Shown: positions 1 to 64,000 of the stretch, piece by piece
Numbering within the stretch: position 1 is the first letter of the stretch
Layout of the letters: every line of letters begins with the position of its first letter
From: Amorphochlora amoebiformis
Lineage: Eukaryota > Cercozoa > Chlorarachniophyceae
Length of the DNA: 64,000 nucleotides
Reading direction: 5' to 3'
Assembly: GCA_054601695.1 (NCBI GenBank)
Contig: BAAHQB010000032.1
Coordinates: 1,054,001 to 1,118,000 of the forward strand
Notes under the pieces: generated by a model
Told to the model about the DNA's origin: nothing
The model's database searches: none
The model's input: the letters and a program-made list of their open reading frames with translations, nothing else
Translations under genes and position numbers: made by a program

Positions 1-17663
<17,663 letters not shown>

Positions 17664-18326
17664 CTCTGAAACCAAGCATAGTGATCGTGCAAAAGCGTAG
17701 ATAACAAGCCGACAATTGCAACGTGGCCATTTCGTATCTAGCCTATGGGAATTTCAAACGATATCATTGCATATGTGAACCAGATTCTGACTAATGACTT
17801 GTTTCTCGATTTTCATACATACGATGCAAAAACACTAGATATTTATCTAGATTTATGTATCATGACGTAATATTACATATAATATCTAGAGTATTCACAT
17901 ACTTGATAACGAGCGTGACCTGAGAATGACTACTAGTCCGCAGTCAATTGGCAGAATTTACTCTATGATATATACATTCATACTCCGATAATACTAGAAT
18001 AATAACTCTAGATAACCGTTAACATATCTGTCACATCTGAAATGTGTGAAACATCGCTTTTCTTGATCCTGACCGCAACTTCAGCAATCAATCAATCAGG
18101 TCGACTATAGTACTAAGTACTGGGAGTTATTCTAGTGATACTGCTGGTACTTTCCTGATCTAGAAATCAAAACATCTCCCCTTGTATTCCCAATCACCAA
18201 ACCGGGTGGGCTCTTTATGGCCTGTTTTGAGTACATTGTGAGTCATTTTACAAGTCGAACATGCACATGATTATGTGTGTATCTATTACGTAAAATTATT
18301 GTGGACAATACATAAACATATATATT

Positions 18327-18387
<61 letters not shown>

Positions 18388-18530
18388 CATATATACATAC
18401 ACATATATTTATAAAATATCCATTCTTCTACAACTTCATATTACATTGTTTGTACCACACTTGCGCCGGCCCATAGATTACATACATACATACATATAAA
18501 TATATACATTTGTATATATACATATATATA

Positions 18531-18573
<43 letters not shown>

Positions 18574-18585
18574 CATATTGTACAC

Positions 18586-18629
<44 letters not shown>

Positions 18630-18683
18630 CCTTGTGCTAGGCCCGTGGTTCTCATTAGCCTTACTCTCGCCTTCCTTATCCTA

Positions 18684-18725
<42 letters not shown>

Positions 18726-18762
18726 TACAAGGGTTTTGCATATATATATATATATATGCATA

Positions 18763-18803
<41 letters not shown>

Positions 18804-19098
18804 TATAAAATATTAACAATATATATATATATATACTCCTATATATATATGAGATATATACATATATGTATATATATTTGTATACGTACTAAAGTTTATG
18901 ATGACGTATCTACGGGAAGAAAAGCAAGCCCATAAATGTCAATAATCTAGAACATATTATACATACATATACATCCATATATATATATATATATTTATAT
19001 ATGTATGTATATATTTACAATACTATATATGTATATATATATATATACATATATATATACATACATACATATATATATATATATAATATACAATATAT

Positions 19099-19135
<37 letters not shown>

Positions 19136-19346
19136 TTCACACAGAAACATCGAAACCAACCCACATAACCCAAATTCTAACCCTTACCATAACCCTAACC
19201 CTAACCCTAACCCTAACCCTAACCTAACCCTAACCCTAGCCATAATCTTAAACCCTAACTCTAACCCTAAACTTAGAGTTAACCCAACCCTAACCCTAAA
19301 GTTTGTTTGCCCTAATAACCCTAAGACCTTGTCATTTTTCGTCTCC
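17664..19346. other. Intergenic region between ISWI and the ATPase gene
   Basis: 17664-18300 is unique, moderately AT-rich sequence (3' UTR and spacer of ISWI) with no open frame I can support. 18300-19140 alternates (TA)n with short unique islands (about 18415-18485, 18625-18690, 18885-18955). 19150-19305 is degenerate CCCTAA repeat. The promoter of the next gene should lie here, but I see no defined element. Confidence 0.6.
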
Positions 19347-19377
19347 ATGTCTACTCTGTCATTTGCATTCTGCTCGG
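19347..19377 (+). CDS. Candidate first exon of the ArsA/GET3-like gene
   Basis: ATG at 19347 opens MSTLSFAFCS and reaches a donor at TCGG|GTTAGGG, the start of a long TTAGGG tract. The next exon candidate starts after CATTACAG at 19928 and continues in phase as GFEMYSSLCLEG (donor GAGGGG|GTACGG at about 19963). A short hydrophobic N terminus would suit an organelle or secretory leader. The link from here to the secure exon at 21537 is not resolved: at least one more exon is needed to reach phase 1. Treat as tentative. Confidence 0.3.
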
Positions 19378-19905
19378 GTTAGGGTTAGGGTTAGGGTTAG
19401 GTTTAAGGTTAGAGTTAGGGTTAGGCTGGAATTAGGGTTAGGGTTAGGGTTAGGGGTTAGGGTTAGGGTTAGGTTTGCAGTATCAGGTAAAGTCTAGGAG
19501 AAGGGTTGGGTTGGGTTCGATTAGGGTTAGGGTTAGGGTTAGGGTTAGGGTTAAGTTCAGAGTGTAAGAGTTCAAAGGTTTGGGGGAGGGTGGGGTTTTG
19601 GCTGAGGTTAGCGTTGGGGTTAGGGTTAGGGTTAGGGTTACGGTTAGGATTAGGTCGACCGGGTTAGTTCAGTAAGGCTAGGATTATGGCTGGAGATTAG
19701 GGTTAGGGGGTTAGGGTGGTTAGGGTTAGGGTTACGAGTTAGGGGGGAAGGATTCCAAGGTTTGGGGGAGGTTAATGTTTGGCTAGGGTTAGGGTTAGGG
19801 TTACGAGGGCTAGGGGATTAGGGTTGGGGTTCAGTCAGGCTAGGGTTAGTTTAGGGCTGGGTTAGGGTTAGGGGAGGTTCAGAGGTTTAGGATTAAGGTT
19901 AGGGT
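19378..19905. repeat. TTAGGG-type repeat tract
   Basis: G-rich orientation of the telomere-like repeat, highly degenerate (TTAGGGTTAGG with GGTTGGGTT, GGGGTTTTGGCTG and similar variants). It follows the candidate first exon directly, so the possible donor GTTAGGG is part of the repeat. Confidence 0.85.
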
Positions 19906-19963
19906 TGGGGTTATTGTTGGCATTACAGGGCTTTGAGATGTATTCTTCTCTTTGCTTGGAGGG

Positions 19964-21300
19964 GGTACGGAGAGCTCTCGAACTCCCCACACTGATGTTC
20001 GGATATCAAATAAGTGTCGGATGTCATCTTTTCGCTTGCAAAGTATTCGATTTCCCTCTCTCTTTCTCTGCTCTCTTTCATTTTTTTTTCTTTCTTTCTG
20101 TGAGCACTGTCTCTCTTCTCAGCGCTCTCATTCTTCTCTCCACCCCCCCCCTCTCTCTAAACTCTAACCTCCCCCCACCCTCTCTCTTAAGCCCTCAAAT
20201 CCTGCTCTGACTCACTGTGTATACTTTGAGGGGTGATCGAGCGGCGTAGACCTCGTCTTAAAGCAGCTAGCATCGTTTATTTCTGCTTCAAAAAGGAGGA
20301 TCAGAGGGAAGGGGGGGGGGGACAGGAAAGAGGAAATAATTTCATTTCCGCCTAAAATTCACCACCGGAAAGGGCATACACGTGTTCTTTATTCCCAAGC
20401 CAACTAGAGCAACTAAGGGGGGCCCCGAGAAAAGCGTTGAAAATGGAATCCTTCGGGGTTCGTGAGGTGGACAGTGGACAGACAAACCTGAGACTGTGAC
20501 AGGAGTGAGTGACAACTTTCGAACCTTCTGAGTCACAAGCAGAAATGGTTAAATGAAGTTTCAATAGAGGGGCTTTGGAAGAGGGAGAAAGTCGGAGAAA
20601 AATGCCCTCGACCTCTCGGTGTACTGTGTGTGTGGTGGAAAGGGCAACCTTCAAGATGTGACATACCTAAGTGACACTTCCAAAAGGAACCATGGGTTCC
20701 GAATACACGCACGTGTCATCTCGGAACCCAGGGAAAATCGCCTCGTCCGCAACCACCGCTGGAGAAGCACACCGAAATACCTAATGCTCTCTCGCCCTCC
20801 CCCCCCCTCTTCTTCCCTCCTTATCATCCTGCTTCCCCTCGCCCTAACCCTCGCAGGGGTCATCTGGGTGAAGCACCCGCCTTTGTCTGTCCCCCCCCCG
20901 GGGGCCGGGCTGACACGTGCCGGTACCGTCTGGACTCCAAGCTACTCTGTATGTTTTTTTCTCGATATTTCAGTCCCTTCTTATACCCCCCCTTACTTAT
21001 TTTAGATCGATTAGACGCCATTCACTATTTTTCGAGGGAAAGTGAATGGGAAAGGCGGGGGGGGCGGGGGGGGGGGGTTATGGGTCGAGTACCCCTCTGA
21101 TGTGTCTTTACCTTTCTTTTTCGTGATTTTTTTTACCGCTCAGGCTGGGAAAGGGGGGGTGGATAGGAAGGGAAAAGAATCTTGGATGGATAGGAGGGTA
21201 CTTCGGATGGAGGGGGGGGGGGGGAGGAGGGCGAAGGGTTGCGAGGTTAGGTCGACTGTTGTAGGTGTGGGAGCACTTGCACTCACATATACACACTAAC
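19964..21300. other. Unique GC-richer stretch in the 5' part of the ATPase gene
   Basis: This 1.3-kb segment is unlike the rest of the introns, with poly-C, poly-G and poly-pyrimidine runs. One segment at about 21145-21199 has a good acceptor (TTTTTTTTACCGCTCAG) and a donor (AGG|GTACTT) and could be a transit-peptide exon, but its phase and homology are unproven. I cannot support any other gene here. Confidence 0.4.
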
Positions 21301-21536
21301 ACACACAAACATATATATATATATATATATATATTTACATACATATATATATATATATATATGTGTATATATATATATATATGTATATTATAAATTTACG
21401 TGAACTGACATATAGACATTATAACTCTTCCCTAGCTCCAACACACACATCACACCAACCACCCGCTAACTCAAACCATAACCCTAACCCTAACCCTAAC
21501 CCTAACCCTAACCCTAACCCTAACCCTAACCCTAAG

Positions 21537-42763
<21,227 letters not shown>

Positions 42764-43034
42764 TTTTCTGGAATCCAAGCTAAACTGCTATCAATCTACC
42801 TACGCGTGACGTCCACATCGCATATCTCGTAGATCTATATAAGTCACAGCGTCGCCTTTGAGCAGGAGTAGCTGGCCCAGTGGTATATGCAATGCATTAT
42901 GCATGCATATCATGGAGCTGTTACATGATGTTTTATGATTATATTTTGATATAAAATAATGTTTTTTCAAGCTTAAATACAAACTTGATTCTTGCTCTCA
43001 TGGGCAGCTCGTAAATCAATACTGTTTTCCTATA

Positions 43035-43069
<35 letters not shown>

Positions 43070-43576
43070 TCTTAGATAGTACACTAGTAGAATACCAGAT
43101 ATTGATCAGGTGTACACATTTATATGTTGAATACAGCTATAGCCTAATGATTTACTGGTAGCCGCTGCGTATAAGGCTCACACAGCAGTATCCGGCGTAG
43201 GCTAAAGTATCAGATAATACACTGTGTACATCACCTTTTTTTTCCTTTAAATTAGTTCATACTTCAGTATAAAAAGGTAGCAATATATAACTATCCTGTA
43301 AATTCGTTATATCAAAATCTCCTCATCGGATTAAGATTGTCTAGATTATGCCAGTCATATCAACCTGATTAAGAATTATACTCAAAGACACATACTATAT
43401 ATGCGGCACGAAACGGCAGTTACACATAACATTCTAAGTGCAGTCTTCATACTAGTCTAGTTAGTATCATCGTAGGTGCCAATTTGAGCCGAATTATTCA
43501 CACTTCCATCGATGGCGATCTGACTCGAATTATTCACACTATCTGACGCAAGTTGGCTATCTCCTGACATTTTCTT
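42764..43576. other. Convergent intergenic spacer
   Basis: About 0.8 kb between the TGA of the ATPase gene (+) and the TAG of the YbaB-family gene (-). It is mostly unique AT-rich sequence with one (TA)n block (about 43033-43070). A short direct repeat GAATTATTCACACT occurs at about 43492 and 43527. Both 3' UTRs must lie here. No RNA gene seen. Confidence 0.6.
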
Positions 43577-50203
<6,627 letters not shown>

Positions 50204-50422
50204 ATGGACCACAAGAAACATTCTTCTTCACCTGGAGAACGCAAGAGGACCCACGAAGCTTCTGGAAGTCTAAAAATCGTACAAACCTTAGACAACATCT
50301 CGTTAACCACCCCCAAAAAAAAACCCAAAATTTCGTTTGTCGTCACACCAACTTCCAGATTGTTTGCCCCTACAGCTCAACCAGGACGGAATTATCTTGC
50401 GCGCCAACCAGTCTCTCCGTGA
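50204..50422 (+). CDS. Short basic open frame upstream of NSE2, status unclear
   Basis: 72 codons from ATG to TGA, starting MDHKKHSSSPGERKRTHEAS and containing TPKKKPKISF. It lies in the only unique stretch (50100-50786) before the NSE2 gene. I do not recognise it. It could be an upstream ORF in the NSE2 leader, an unspliced exon of NSE2 (the ATG GCG exon is preceded by CCGGGAGCAG, a possible acceptor), or chance. No (TA)n within it. Confidence 0.3.
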   Translation: MDHKKHSSSPGERKRTHEASGSLKIVQTLDNISLTTPKKKPKISFVVTPTSRLFAPTAQPGRNYLARQPVSP

Positions 50423-50786
50423 AGTTGTCCAATTTTCGTGTTTGTTTCGTGAAATTATGGCAGGGGGGCAGAAAAGAAAAGCCCCGACGGCTCAGGGGGT
50501 ACACGTGGCCAAAGGGCAGGAAGGGGGTTTAACGCAAAGAAGTTAATGAAAATTTCAATACCGAGCGAATGACGGGTCTGGATGAGACTGATGCAGAGAC
50601 AGAAGAGAGCAGGAGAAGGCCTAGGGCCGCACCATTCACGACTGGGTTCGCCATCATTCCGTGGTTTGCTTGTGGCAGAGGAAAGTGTCACGCTGAGGTG
50701 TCACCCAGATTATTTAGAAATTCGGCTCTGAATATTTAATTCTTCGGCGCGACCAAACCTAATTGAAACCTTTTTCCGGGAGCAGC

Positions 50787-58812
<8,026 letters not shown>

Positions 58813-58835
58813 TAGACCTTGTTAAGTAGCGATGT
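58813..58835 (+). repeat. Left terminal inverted repeat of the transposon
   Basis: 23 bp, perfect inverse of 63268-63290; similarity ends sharply at both sides. Confidence 0.9.
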
Positions 58836-59317
58836 TCGCCGATTCTGATTGATCGATTTCAGTTAGTAGTATAATCGTAAATTAACTCTGTCAGAATCGA
58901 TGCCTGAATGATAAAATTCGCCTTAAATTATTAAATAATTTAATACACATGTATGTATAATAATTTATTACATGTACAGTGATGTACTAGATGTAATATA
59001 ATATTAAAATTCAGTGCATGATCATATCGACAGTCTCAGACATTATTAATTATTACTCACCGTTTGGGTACATGTATTATAAATTTTATATAATAAATAT
59101 TAATTAAAAATTATATATTTAATATTAAATTAAATTACTAAAGTTTATAATAAATTATTCACTAGTAAAATTACCGACGGTATAAATTTATCTAGATTTT
59201 TAATAATATGATTCATCATATCTCCATACATGTAATAATACTATAATAAATTATATGTCGATATCATGATATTTAATATTATCAGACTGTATAATACATA
59301 TATATATATATATATAT

Positions 59318-59365
<48 letters not shown>

Positions 59366-59505
59366 TCTAGATATTTATAATATATATATTTAATATTATC
59401 ATATTAAATATAATAATATATATATAATTATTATATATATATATATATATATATATTATTATATATATATAATATAATATATATATATATATACTAGATA
59501 TATAT

Positions 59506-59539
<34 letters not shown>

Positions 59540-59635
59540 CATAGTATATGATGTACACAGTATTGTATTTGTTTAATATAATTTATTATACAACCTAAAT
59601 AATATTATAACATATTTAATTATATACATATGTAC

Positions 59636-59708
<73 letters not shown>

Positions 59709-59903
59709 ATATATATATATATATATATATATAATTATTATTACATACACATATATATATACATACATATATATGTACATGTATATACATTATGCATTTA
59801 TATGTATATATTGAAGTTAATGTAAAAGAAATATTTTAATGTAGGTAAACATTAGCACCTTTGAACACATGTACACCCGCAAACTTAACACAATTTATGT
59901 TTA

Positions 59904-60786
59904 TTATAACTGAAGTAACGCAGCCGTTTTCTTCTTGTAGCGACCGACAGCTGCGAACTCTTCTGCGTTTGAGTCGGAGTCATCCCCGACCGTCTCTTCC
60001 TTCTCTTTAATCTTCTTGAACCAGAAGCCAACGAACTTGTCGAGCTTAAAAAGCGTGTACTCTAGCGGTGAGTATTCTTCTGGAATTGGAACTGAAAATT
60101 CCACCTCAATGGGGGGCAAGGGCTTCTCTTTTAGTGTCACGAACCCTGACTTGGCTTGAGCGAAAATACTTGGAGGGAGCTTCCTTAGCATATCCGCAAC
60201 AGGAGGTGAGATGATCTTCCTCACGTGAACCATGCGAATGGCGTTTTTTACCGTTAGCTTCATAGAAGTGTTGTTATTGCCCTTATTGAAGAATATAAAC
60301 AACCCGTCGACGGTAGCACCAGCGAGTTCGGAGCTGCAGTGTAGGTAGAAGGGGGGGTCAAACGCTTGTGCAGAAATATCTTTGATGTGTTGCAGTTTCT
60401 TCTCATTGGCAAGCTTGAGAAGTTCCTCTTCTGAAAGCTCAGCTGCAGACGGTTTACTCGCAGCCGCAGCCGGCGCCGGCTCCGGGTAGCTATCCGCATC
60501 TGGTACGTCCATAAGACTTTTTTCCTTACGCGGCTGCTTTCCTAGTCGACCATCATCATTGTCATCAGCATTTCGCTTGCGATATGATGACCCTAAGTTC
60601 TTCACCATCGTGAGAGTCACGTTTGGAAACGCTGGCAGGATCATGGTTTCCCATATGTGTTTCCACATGTGGGCTTTGGCCTGCTCAGGGACGGTTTTAA
60701 TCGCATTTATTACGATATTCTTCTGAACGGTAGACACTACTAGACAGACCGCGTGTCTTCTTCTTCTCTGCAACTTTTGAAGGCAT
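59904..60786 (-). CDS. Second ORF of the transposon, function unknown, with a probable frame break near its start
   Basis: A long frame ends at 59904. Its first ATG is at 60668 (MWKHIWETMILPAFPNVTLT), but the frame is open upstream to about 60773 without an ATG. An ATG at 60786 in another frame opens MPSKVAEKKKTRGLSSSVYR and stops at 60697. A one-base indel around 60700-60730, or a small intron, would join the two. The rest has a basic patch (YRKRNADD, KQPRKEKS), an Ala/Pro/Glu-rich middle, and a conserved-looking C-terminal half (DPPFYLHCSSELAGATVDGL, EYSPLEYTLFKLDKFVGFWF). Harbinger elements carry a second, often Myb-like, DNA-binding protein; I cannot see a clear Myb motif, so the function is left open. 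Confidence 0.65.
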
Positions 60787-60904
60787 GTTTCCCAGGCTTA
60801 GTTGGTGACGTTTGGCGGTTTGAGGTTTGTATTCAAGAGAGGCGTTTGGAAATGTTTCTATCTTTTCGGGTGTAGAAATTAAGGTATTATTACCAGGATT
60901 ATTT

Positions 60905-60960
60905 GCCGATGATTTGCCGATGATTTGCCGATGATTTGCCGATGATTTGCCGATTATTCA
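60905..60960. repeat. 11-bp tandem repeat between the two transposon genes
   Basis: GATTTGCCGAT is repeated about five times; decayed units (GATTGGCAGAT, GAGTTGCCGAT) occur again at 61130-61160 in front of the transposase. It lies in the divergent promoter region and could be a transposase or host-factor binding array (inference). Confidence 0.85.
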
Positions 60961-61209
60961 GTCGTCGGATTCAAGTATATTTACCTAAACCAACAAACAT
61001 TCGGAACCCACAGACGCCAGATATGAAGGCTCGAGCGCCAGCTGATGGGGCCTGTGAAAGTCCGGAGTTTCTAGCTCCTGTCCCCTCCATGAAAACGGTA
61101 ATTAAGCGTTTTTCATCCGATTATTTGCAGATGATTGGCAGATGAGTTGCCGATTATTCGCGGATGAATTTTCGATGATAAAATTCAGATAAATGAATTT
61201 TTTTTCAGG

Positions 61210-62546
61210 ATGAAAAATCAAAGGATATATTCCCATTACTTCAACCGCTTCAACGAGAGCGCCTTCAACAGCAATCTTGGTCTCAGCCTCCAAGAGTGCT
61301 GCTATGCAGTCGACAAATATTGTGGTCAAAGGACTGGTGTTTCCTGTCTCGATTTCTTGATGGCACTGCACTTCGCTTGGAAGTATCCAAAAGGGCACTA
61401 CGGCGGTACGATCTGGAAGATGTGTCGACAAAAGCACTCTGAGAAGGTGTGGAGGACTCTCAGTATTGTAGAGGCTTTCATGGACGAGATCAAGTTCGAG
61501 AACCGGCTGAAATCTGCCATCTTCATGGACGGACCGGATGCTTACTGCAGTATGCACACTGATTCATCAGATTTCATGATAAATCGTCCAAGTGATAGTG
61601 CGGAAGCGAAGAAACACTACACTTACAAGAGGCGGAAATTCGCCATGAGGTATGCGATCGCCGTTGCTGCCAACACTGGGGATGTGTGCTGGCTATCGTC
61701 TGGACATCCTGCGGGGAGCATTTCGGACCTAAACATTAACCGAAGAGAGGGACTGGTGGAAGGGTTGCAGTTCTTCGAGCGTGTGGGGGCTGATGGCGCT
61801 TATCTCTGCAGGAGAGATCCAATGTACAAATGTCCTCATCGCAAACCAAGAGGCGGTGAGCTCACTGAGCAACAAATTCGTGAAAACGCTTCGGTAATTA
61901 CCGTTCGATCGTCGAGAACGTCTTCGCTCGCGTAAAACAGTTTGCGTGTATGATGAGGTGGCGTCATAATAGGGAACGACATTCTATAGTCGCTCGTTTC
62001 GTTTTCCAACTCATCCAAATCAAGCAGAAGTTCCGGCCAATTCGAAGATTGGGCCTATCCAAGAAAGAGCACGAAGAGCTTGCTGCAGCCAATTGGAGAG
62101 CTGCTGAACTCCACGGTGTTCCAGCTATTGTACCCGAGGCAAAACGAACGCGAAGACGACCCCGAGAACGCAAGAATCAACCAAGACTCGGGCGAAGACG
62201 TAAGGCTGCAAGGATTGCTCGCATGCCTCGCGGTGAAATCAAAATTGGTTCAGGTTCTGGTGACGACGCTGATGAAGCCGACGCCTCCTGTAACTCTTAC
62301 ATCCAACCCGGAGATCCACTATCATCGGACACTGACTCAGGTTCCTCGGGGCGAGAAATTGCGAACGACACGGCGGTAGAAACTGATTATGGGATCTCTG
62401 AAGATAGGATTAAAGCTACCAGAGGCAGGGCTCCTCGCATGGCCAAGGTGGGAGCTCTTTTGGGTATGCGTGCTGCTAGCCTTCATGGTGAGAAAGTGGA
62501 TCGGTTAATGCGCAGGAAGGCCCGACGAAATAGGCGCAAGACTTAA
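61210..62546 (+). CDS. PIF/Harbinger-like DDE transposase with one frame break
   Basis: Frame 1 runs 61210-61935. Visible features: a helical N part (FNRFNESAFNSNLGLSLQEC), first catalytic Asp in YCSMHTDSSDFMINRPSD, a YKRRKFAMRYAIAVAANTGD core, second Asp in SGHPAGSISDLNINRREGL, and RVGADGAYL. The third acidic residue is in another frame: NYRSIVENVFARVKQFACMM (61896 on), which then stays open to TAA at 62546. So the protein needs a -1 shift between about 61884 and 61896. A 47-bp GT-AG intron (61894-61940) would also restore frame but would remove the catalytic Glu. The long basic C-tail (KRTRRRPRERKNQ, MRRKARRNRRKT) suits DNA binding or nuclear import. The ATG follows TTTTTTTTCAGG, a good acceptor, so an upstream exon is possible. 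Confidence 0.8.
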
Positions 62547-62716
62547 TATATGCATGTATGAAAACACACACAATAAAATTATATCTCATTTATTAAACAG
62601 CACATCTTTTTTGATTATTTGAATTATATATTATTACATATTATTTATGATATTATAAATATGAAAAAAAAATACCTATATATTTTTAAATATATATGTA
62701 CATGTAATAATTATAT

Positions 62717-62765
<49 letters not shown>

Positions 62766-63267
62766 AATATATATACATATATATATATATATACTAGATA
62801 TATAATAATAATAATAATAATAATACAGATATATATATATATATATATTAATTACTAAGACTGACAGTATTAAATTTAATAATCATAGAGTGATCGACTA
62901 ATGTCAAATAATATTTGTGTCTGATTCTGACATAATTTATTAGCCTGAATACTAATAATTATTAACTATAGCTCTAGAGCTACTAAGATTAAAGTAATAA
63001 TTAACTACTAAGATTAAAGTTTAATAATAATAATTAACTTGCTGAATACTACTTATAATAAATTATTACCAGAAATTAATAATCTAGATAATTATCAATG
63101 ATATAGATCATGAATTTCTAGCCTATGGCATTATTTAATACTACTATAATAATTACTATGATCTAGATGATCATAGTATAAATCACAACTTGAGTCTTTA
63201 AAAGTAACTAAGTATTAACGGTCGATGACCGCTTTTGACTTATCGTGTAAGCTGAGAAAATTGGTTG
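62547..63267. other. Right arm of the transposon, non-coding
   Basis: AT-rich DNA with (TA)n and (AAT)n patches (about 62720-62840) and a partial tandem repeat (CTACTAAGATTAAAGT, twice, about 62980-63020). AATAAA lies at 62571, shortly after the transposase stop, and may be a polyadenylation signal. Confidence 0.6.
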
Positions 63268-63290
63268 ACATCGCTACTTAACAAGGTCTA
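63268..63290 (-). repeat. Right terminal inverted repeat of the transposon
   Basis: ACATCGCTACTTAACAAGGT plus CTA; perfect inverse of 58813-58835. Confidence 0.9.
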
Positions 63291-63642
63291 ATACTAACAT
63301 TGCACGTACGTACTCGCTACTGTACATATTATACTGTATAGGTATCGTACATTTATAACTAGGTGTACGCATACGTGTACGTATACCTAGATACGTCTAT
63401 TACGTATGTATACGTATGCGTATGTACATATGTATACCGGTACCGTGATACGTAATTACTGTACGTGTGTTATACAGTTATACTACGGCGTATTGGGGCT
63501 AGTGTATTAGTGTATGACCGGTCATACAGTACAATACTGCTCGTAACAACCTGCGCCATCATAGTGTCAAGATGATGACAATAGAAGCAAATGCTTACGT
63601 ACAGTATACTCATATTCATATAATATCATGATGTATATCTAG

Positions 63643-63674
<32 letters not shown>

Positions 63675-63706
63675 GTGTATATATGTATATATGTGTGTGT
63701 ATATTA

Positions 63707-63749
<43 letters not shown>

Positions 63750-63756
63750 CTAGATA

Positions 63757-63787
<31 letters not shown>

Positions 63788-64000
63788 TACATAAATGTAA
63801 TTTATGTCTAGATCTAGTCTAGCTAGTAGATATCTAGGATATAACATTTTTATTTATTTATATACATGTTGTATATCTACTAGATCTAGTATCTAGATCT
63901 AGATATCATGCAATATATAGTCTAGACTATATTTATTTTTGTATATATTTACATATGTTTGTGTGATACAAGCTAGACAATTGTCATATTTACATCTATA
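63291..64000. other. AT-rich flank to the end of the window
   Basis: Unique DNA rich in short TACGTA/GTATAC palindromes (63300-63520), a (TA)n block (63645-63780), then CTAGATCTAGAT-rich sequence (63800-63930). No coding frame or RNA gene that I can support. Confidence 0.5.

Larger units (their letters stand above)
58813..63290 (+). mobile_element. PIF/Harbinger-like DNA transposon with 23-bp terminal inverted repeats
   Basis: TAGACCTTGTTAAGTAGCGA plus TGT at 58813-58835 is repeated perfectly inverted at 63268-63290, bounding a 4.48-kb unit. Inside are a DDE transposase on the plus strand and a second, divergent ORF on the minus strand, a two-gene layout typical of PIF/Harbinger. The target duplication is unclear: TA is present at both ends, but a 3-bp TWA duplication is not clean (ATA/TAA). 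The body outside the ORFs is AT-rich with (TA)n blocks. Both ORFs show a frame break, so this copy may be defective. Confidence 0.75.

Noticed and set aside
50455-50691. Minus-strand open frames at 50.4-51.2 kb
   Set aside because: They overlap NSE2 leader, exon 1-2 and intron 1, and show no recognisable domain.
61102-61557. Minus-strand 151-codon frame opposite the transposase
   Set aside because: Shadow of the transposase coding strand; the plus-strand frame carries the DDE motifs.

Overview
The window is nuclear DNA of a eukaryote, probably a plastid-bearing alga or protist. Four protein genes are split into very short exons (mostly 27-100 bp) with GT-AG introns and standard stop codons. 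Two of them, a YbaB/EbfC-family protein and a two-domain ArsA/GET3 ATPase, are of types often found in plastids. Interstitial telomere-like repeats are of the TTAGGG/CCCTAA type. I cannot name the species. The striking property is that introns consist almost entirely of simple repeats: (TA)n, degenerate (CCCTAA)n or (TTAGGG)n, CT/GA tracts and small minisatellites. Almost all very long Tyr/Ile open frames are translated (TA)n and are not genes.

Layout. 1-17663 (+): the 3' part of an ISWI chromatin remodeller (end of the SNF2 helicase C lobe, HAND-SANT-SLIDE region, C-tail; 28 exons, 552 codons plus stop). 17664-19346: intergenic. About 19347-42763 (+): double ArsA/GET3-like ATPase (44 phase-consistent exons from 21537, 726 codons plus stop; the N-terminal exons before 21537 are uncertain). 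42764-43576: convergent intergenic spacer. 43577-48303 (-): YbaB/EbfC-family protein, 10 exons. 48304-50786: mostly (TA)n, then a unique GC-richer stretch. 50787-57682 (+): complete 12-exon NSE2/MMS21 SUMO ligase with an SP-RING. 57683-58812: intergenic. 58813-63290: a DNA transposon with 23-bp terminal inverted repeats, a PIF/Harbinger-like DDE transposase (+) and a divergent second ORF (-). 63291-64000: AT-rich flank.

The gene models were built by splicing at AG/GT around recognisable peptide stretches. In each gene the codon phase closes exactly across every junction, which is the main support for the exon lists.

Second main observation: many exons have partial copies ('echoes') in the adjacent intron, usually the exon's 3' end plus its donor, separated by (TA)n. 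They occur in three of the four genes. Some echoes are diverged, so they are not simply assembly duplicates. One set of four (40937-41239) could be spliced in frame. Splice sites lie directly at the edges of the repeat tracts (exon|GTATATA, TATATAG|exon, exon|GTTAGGG, CCCTAG|exon), suggesting that the repeats themselves supply intron ends.
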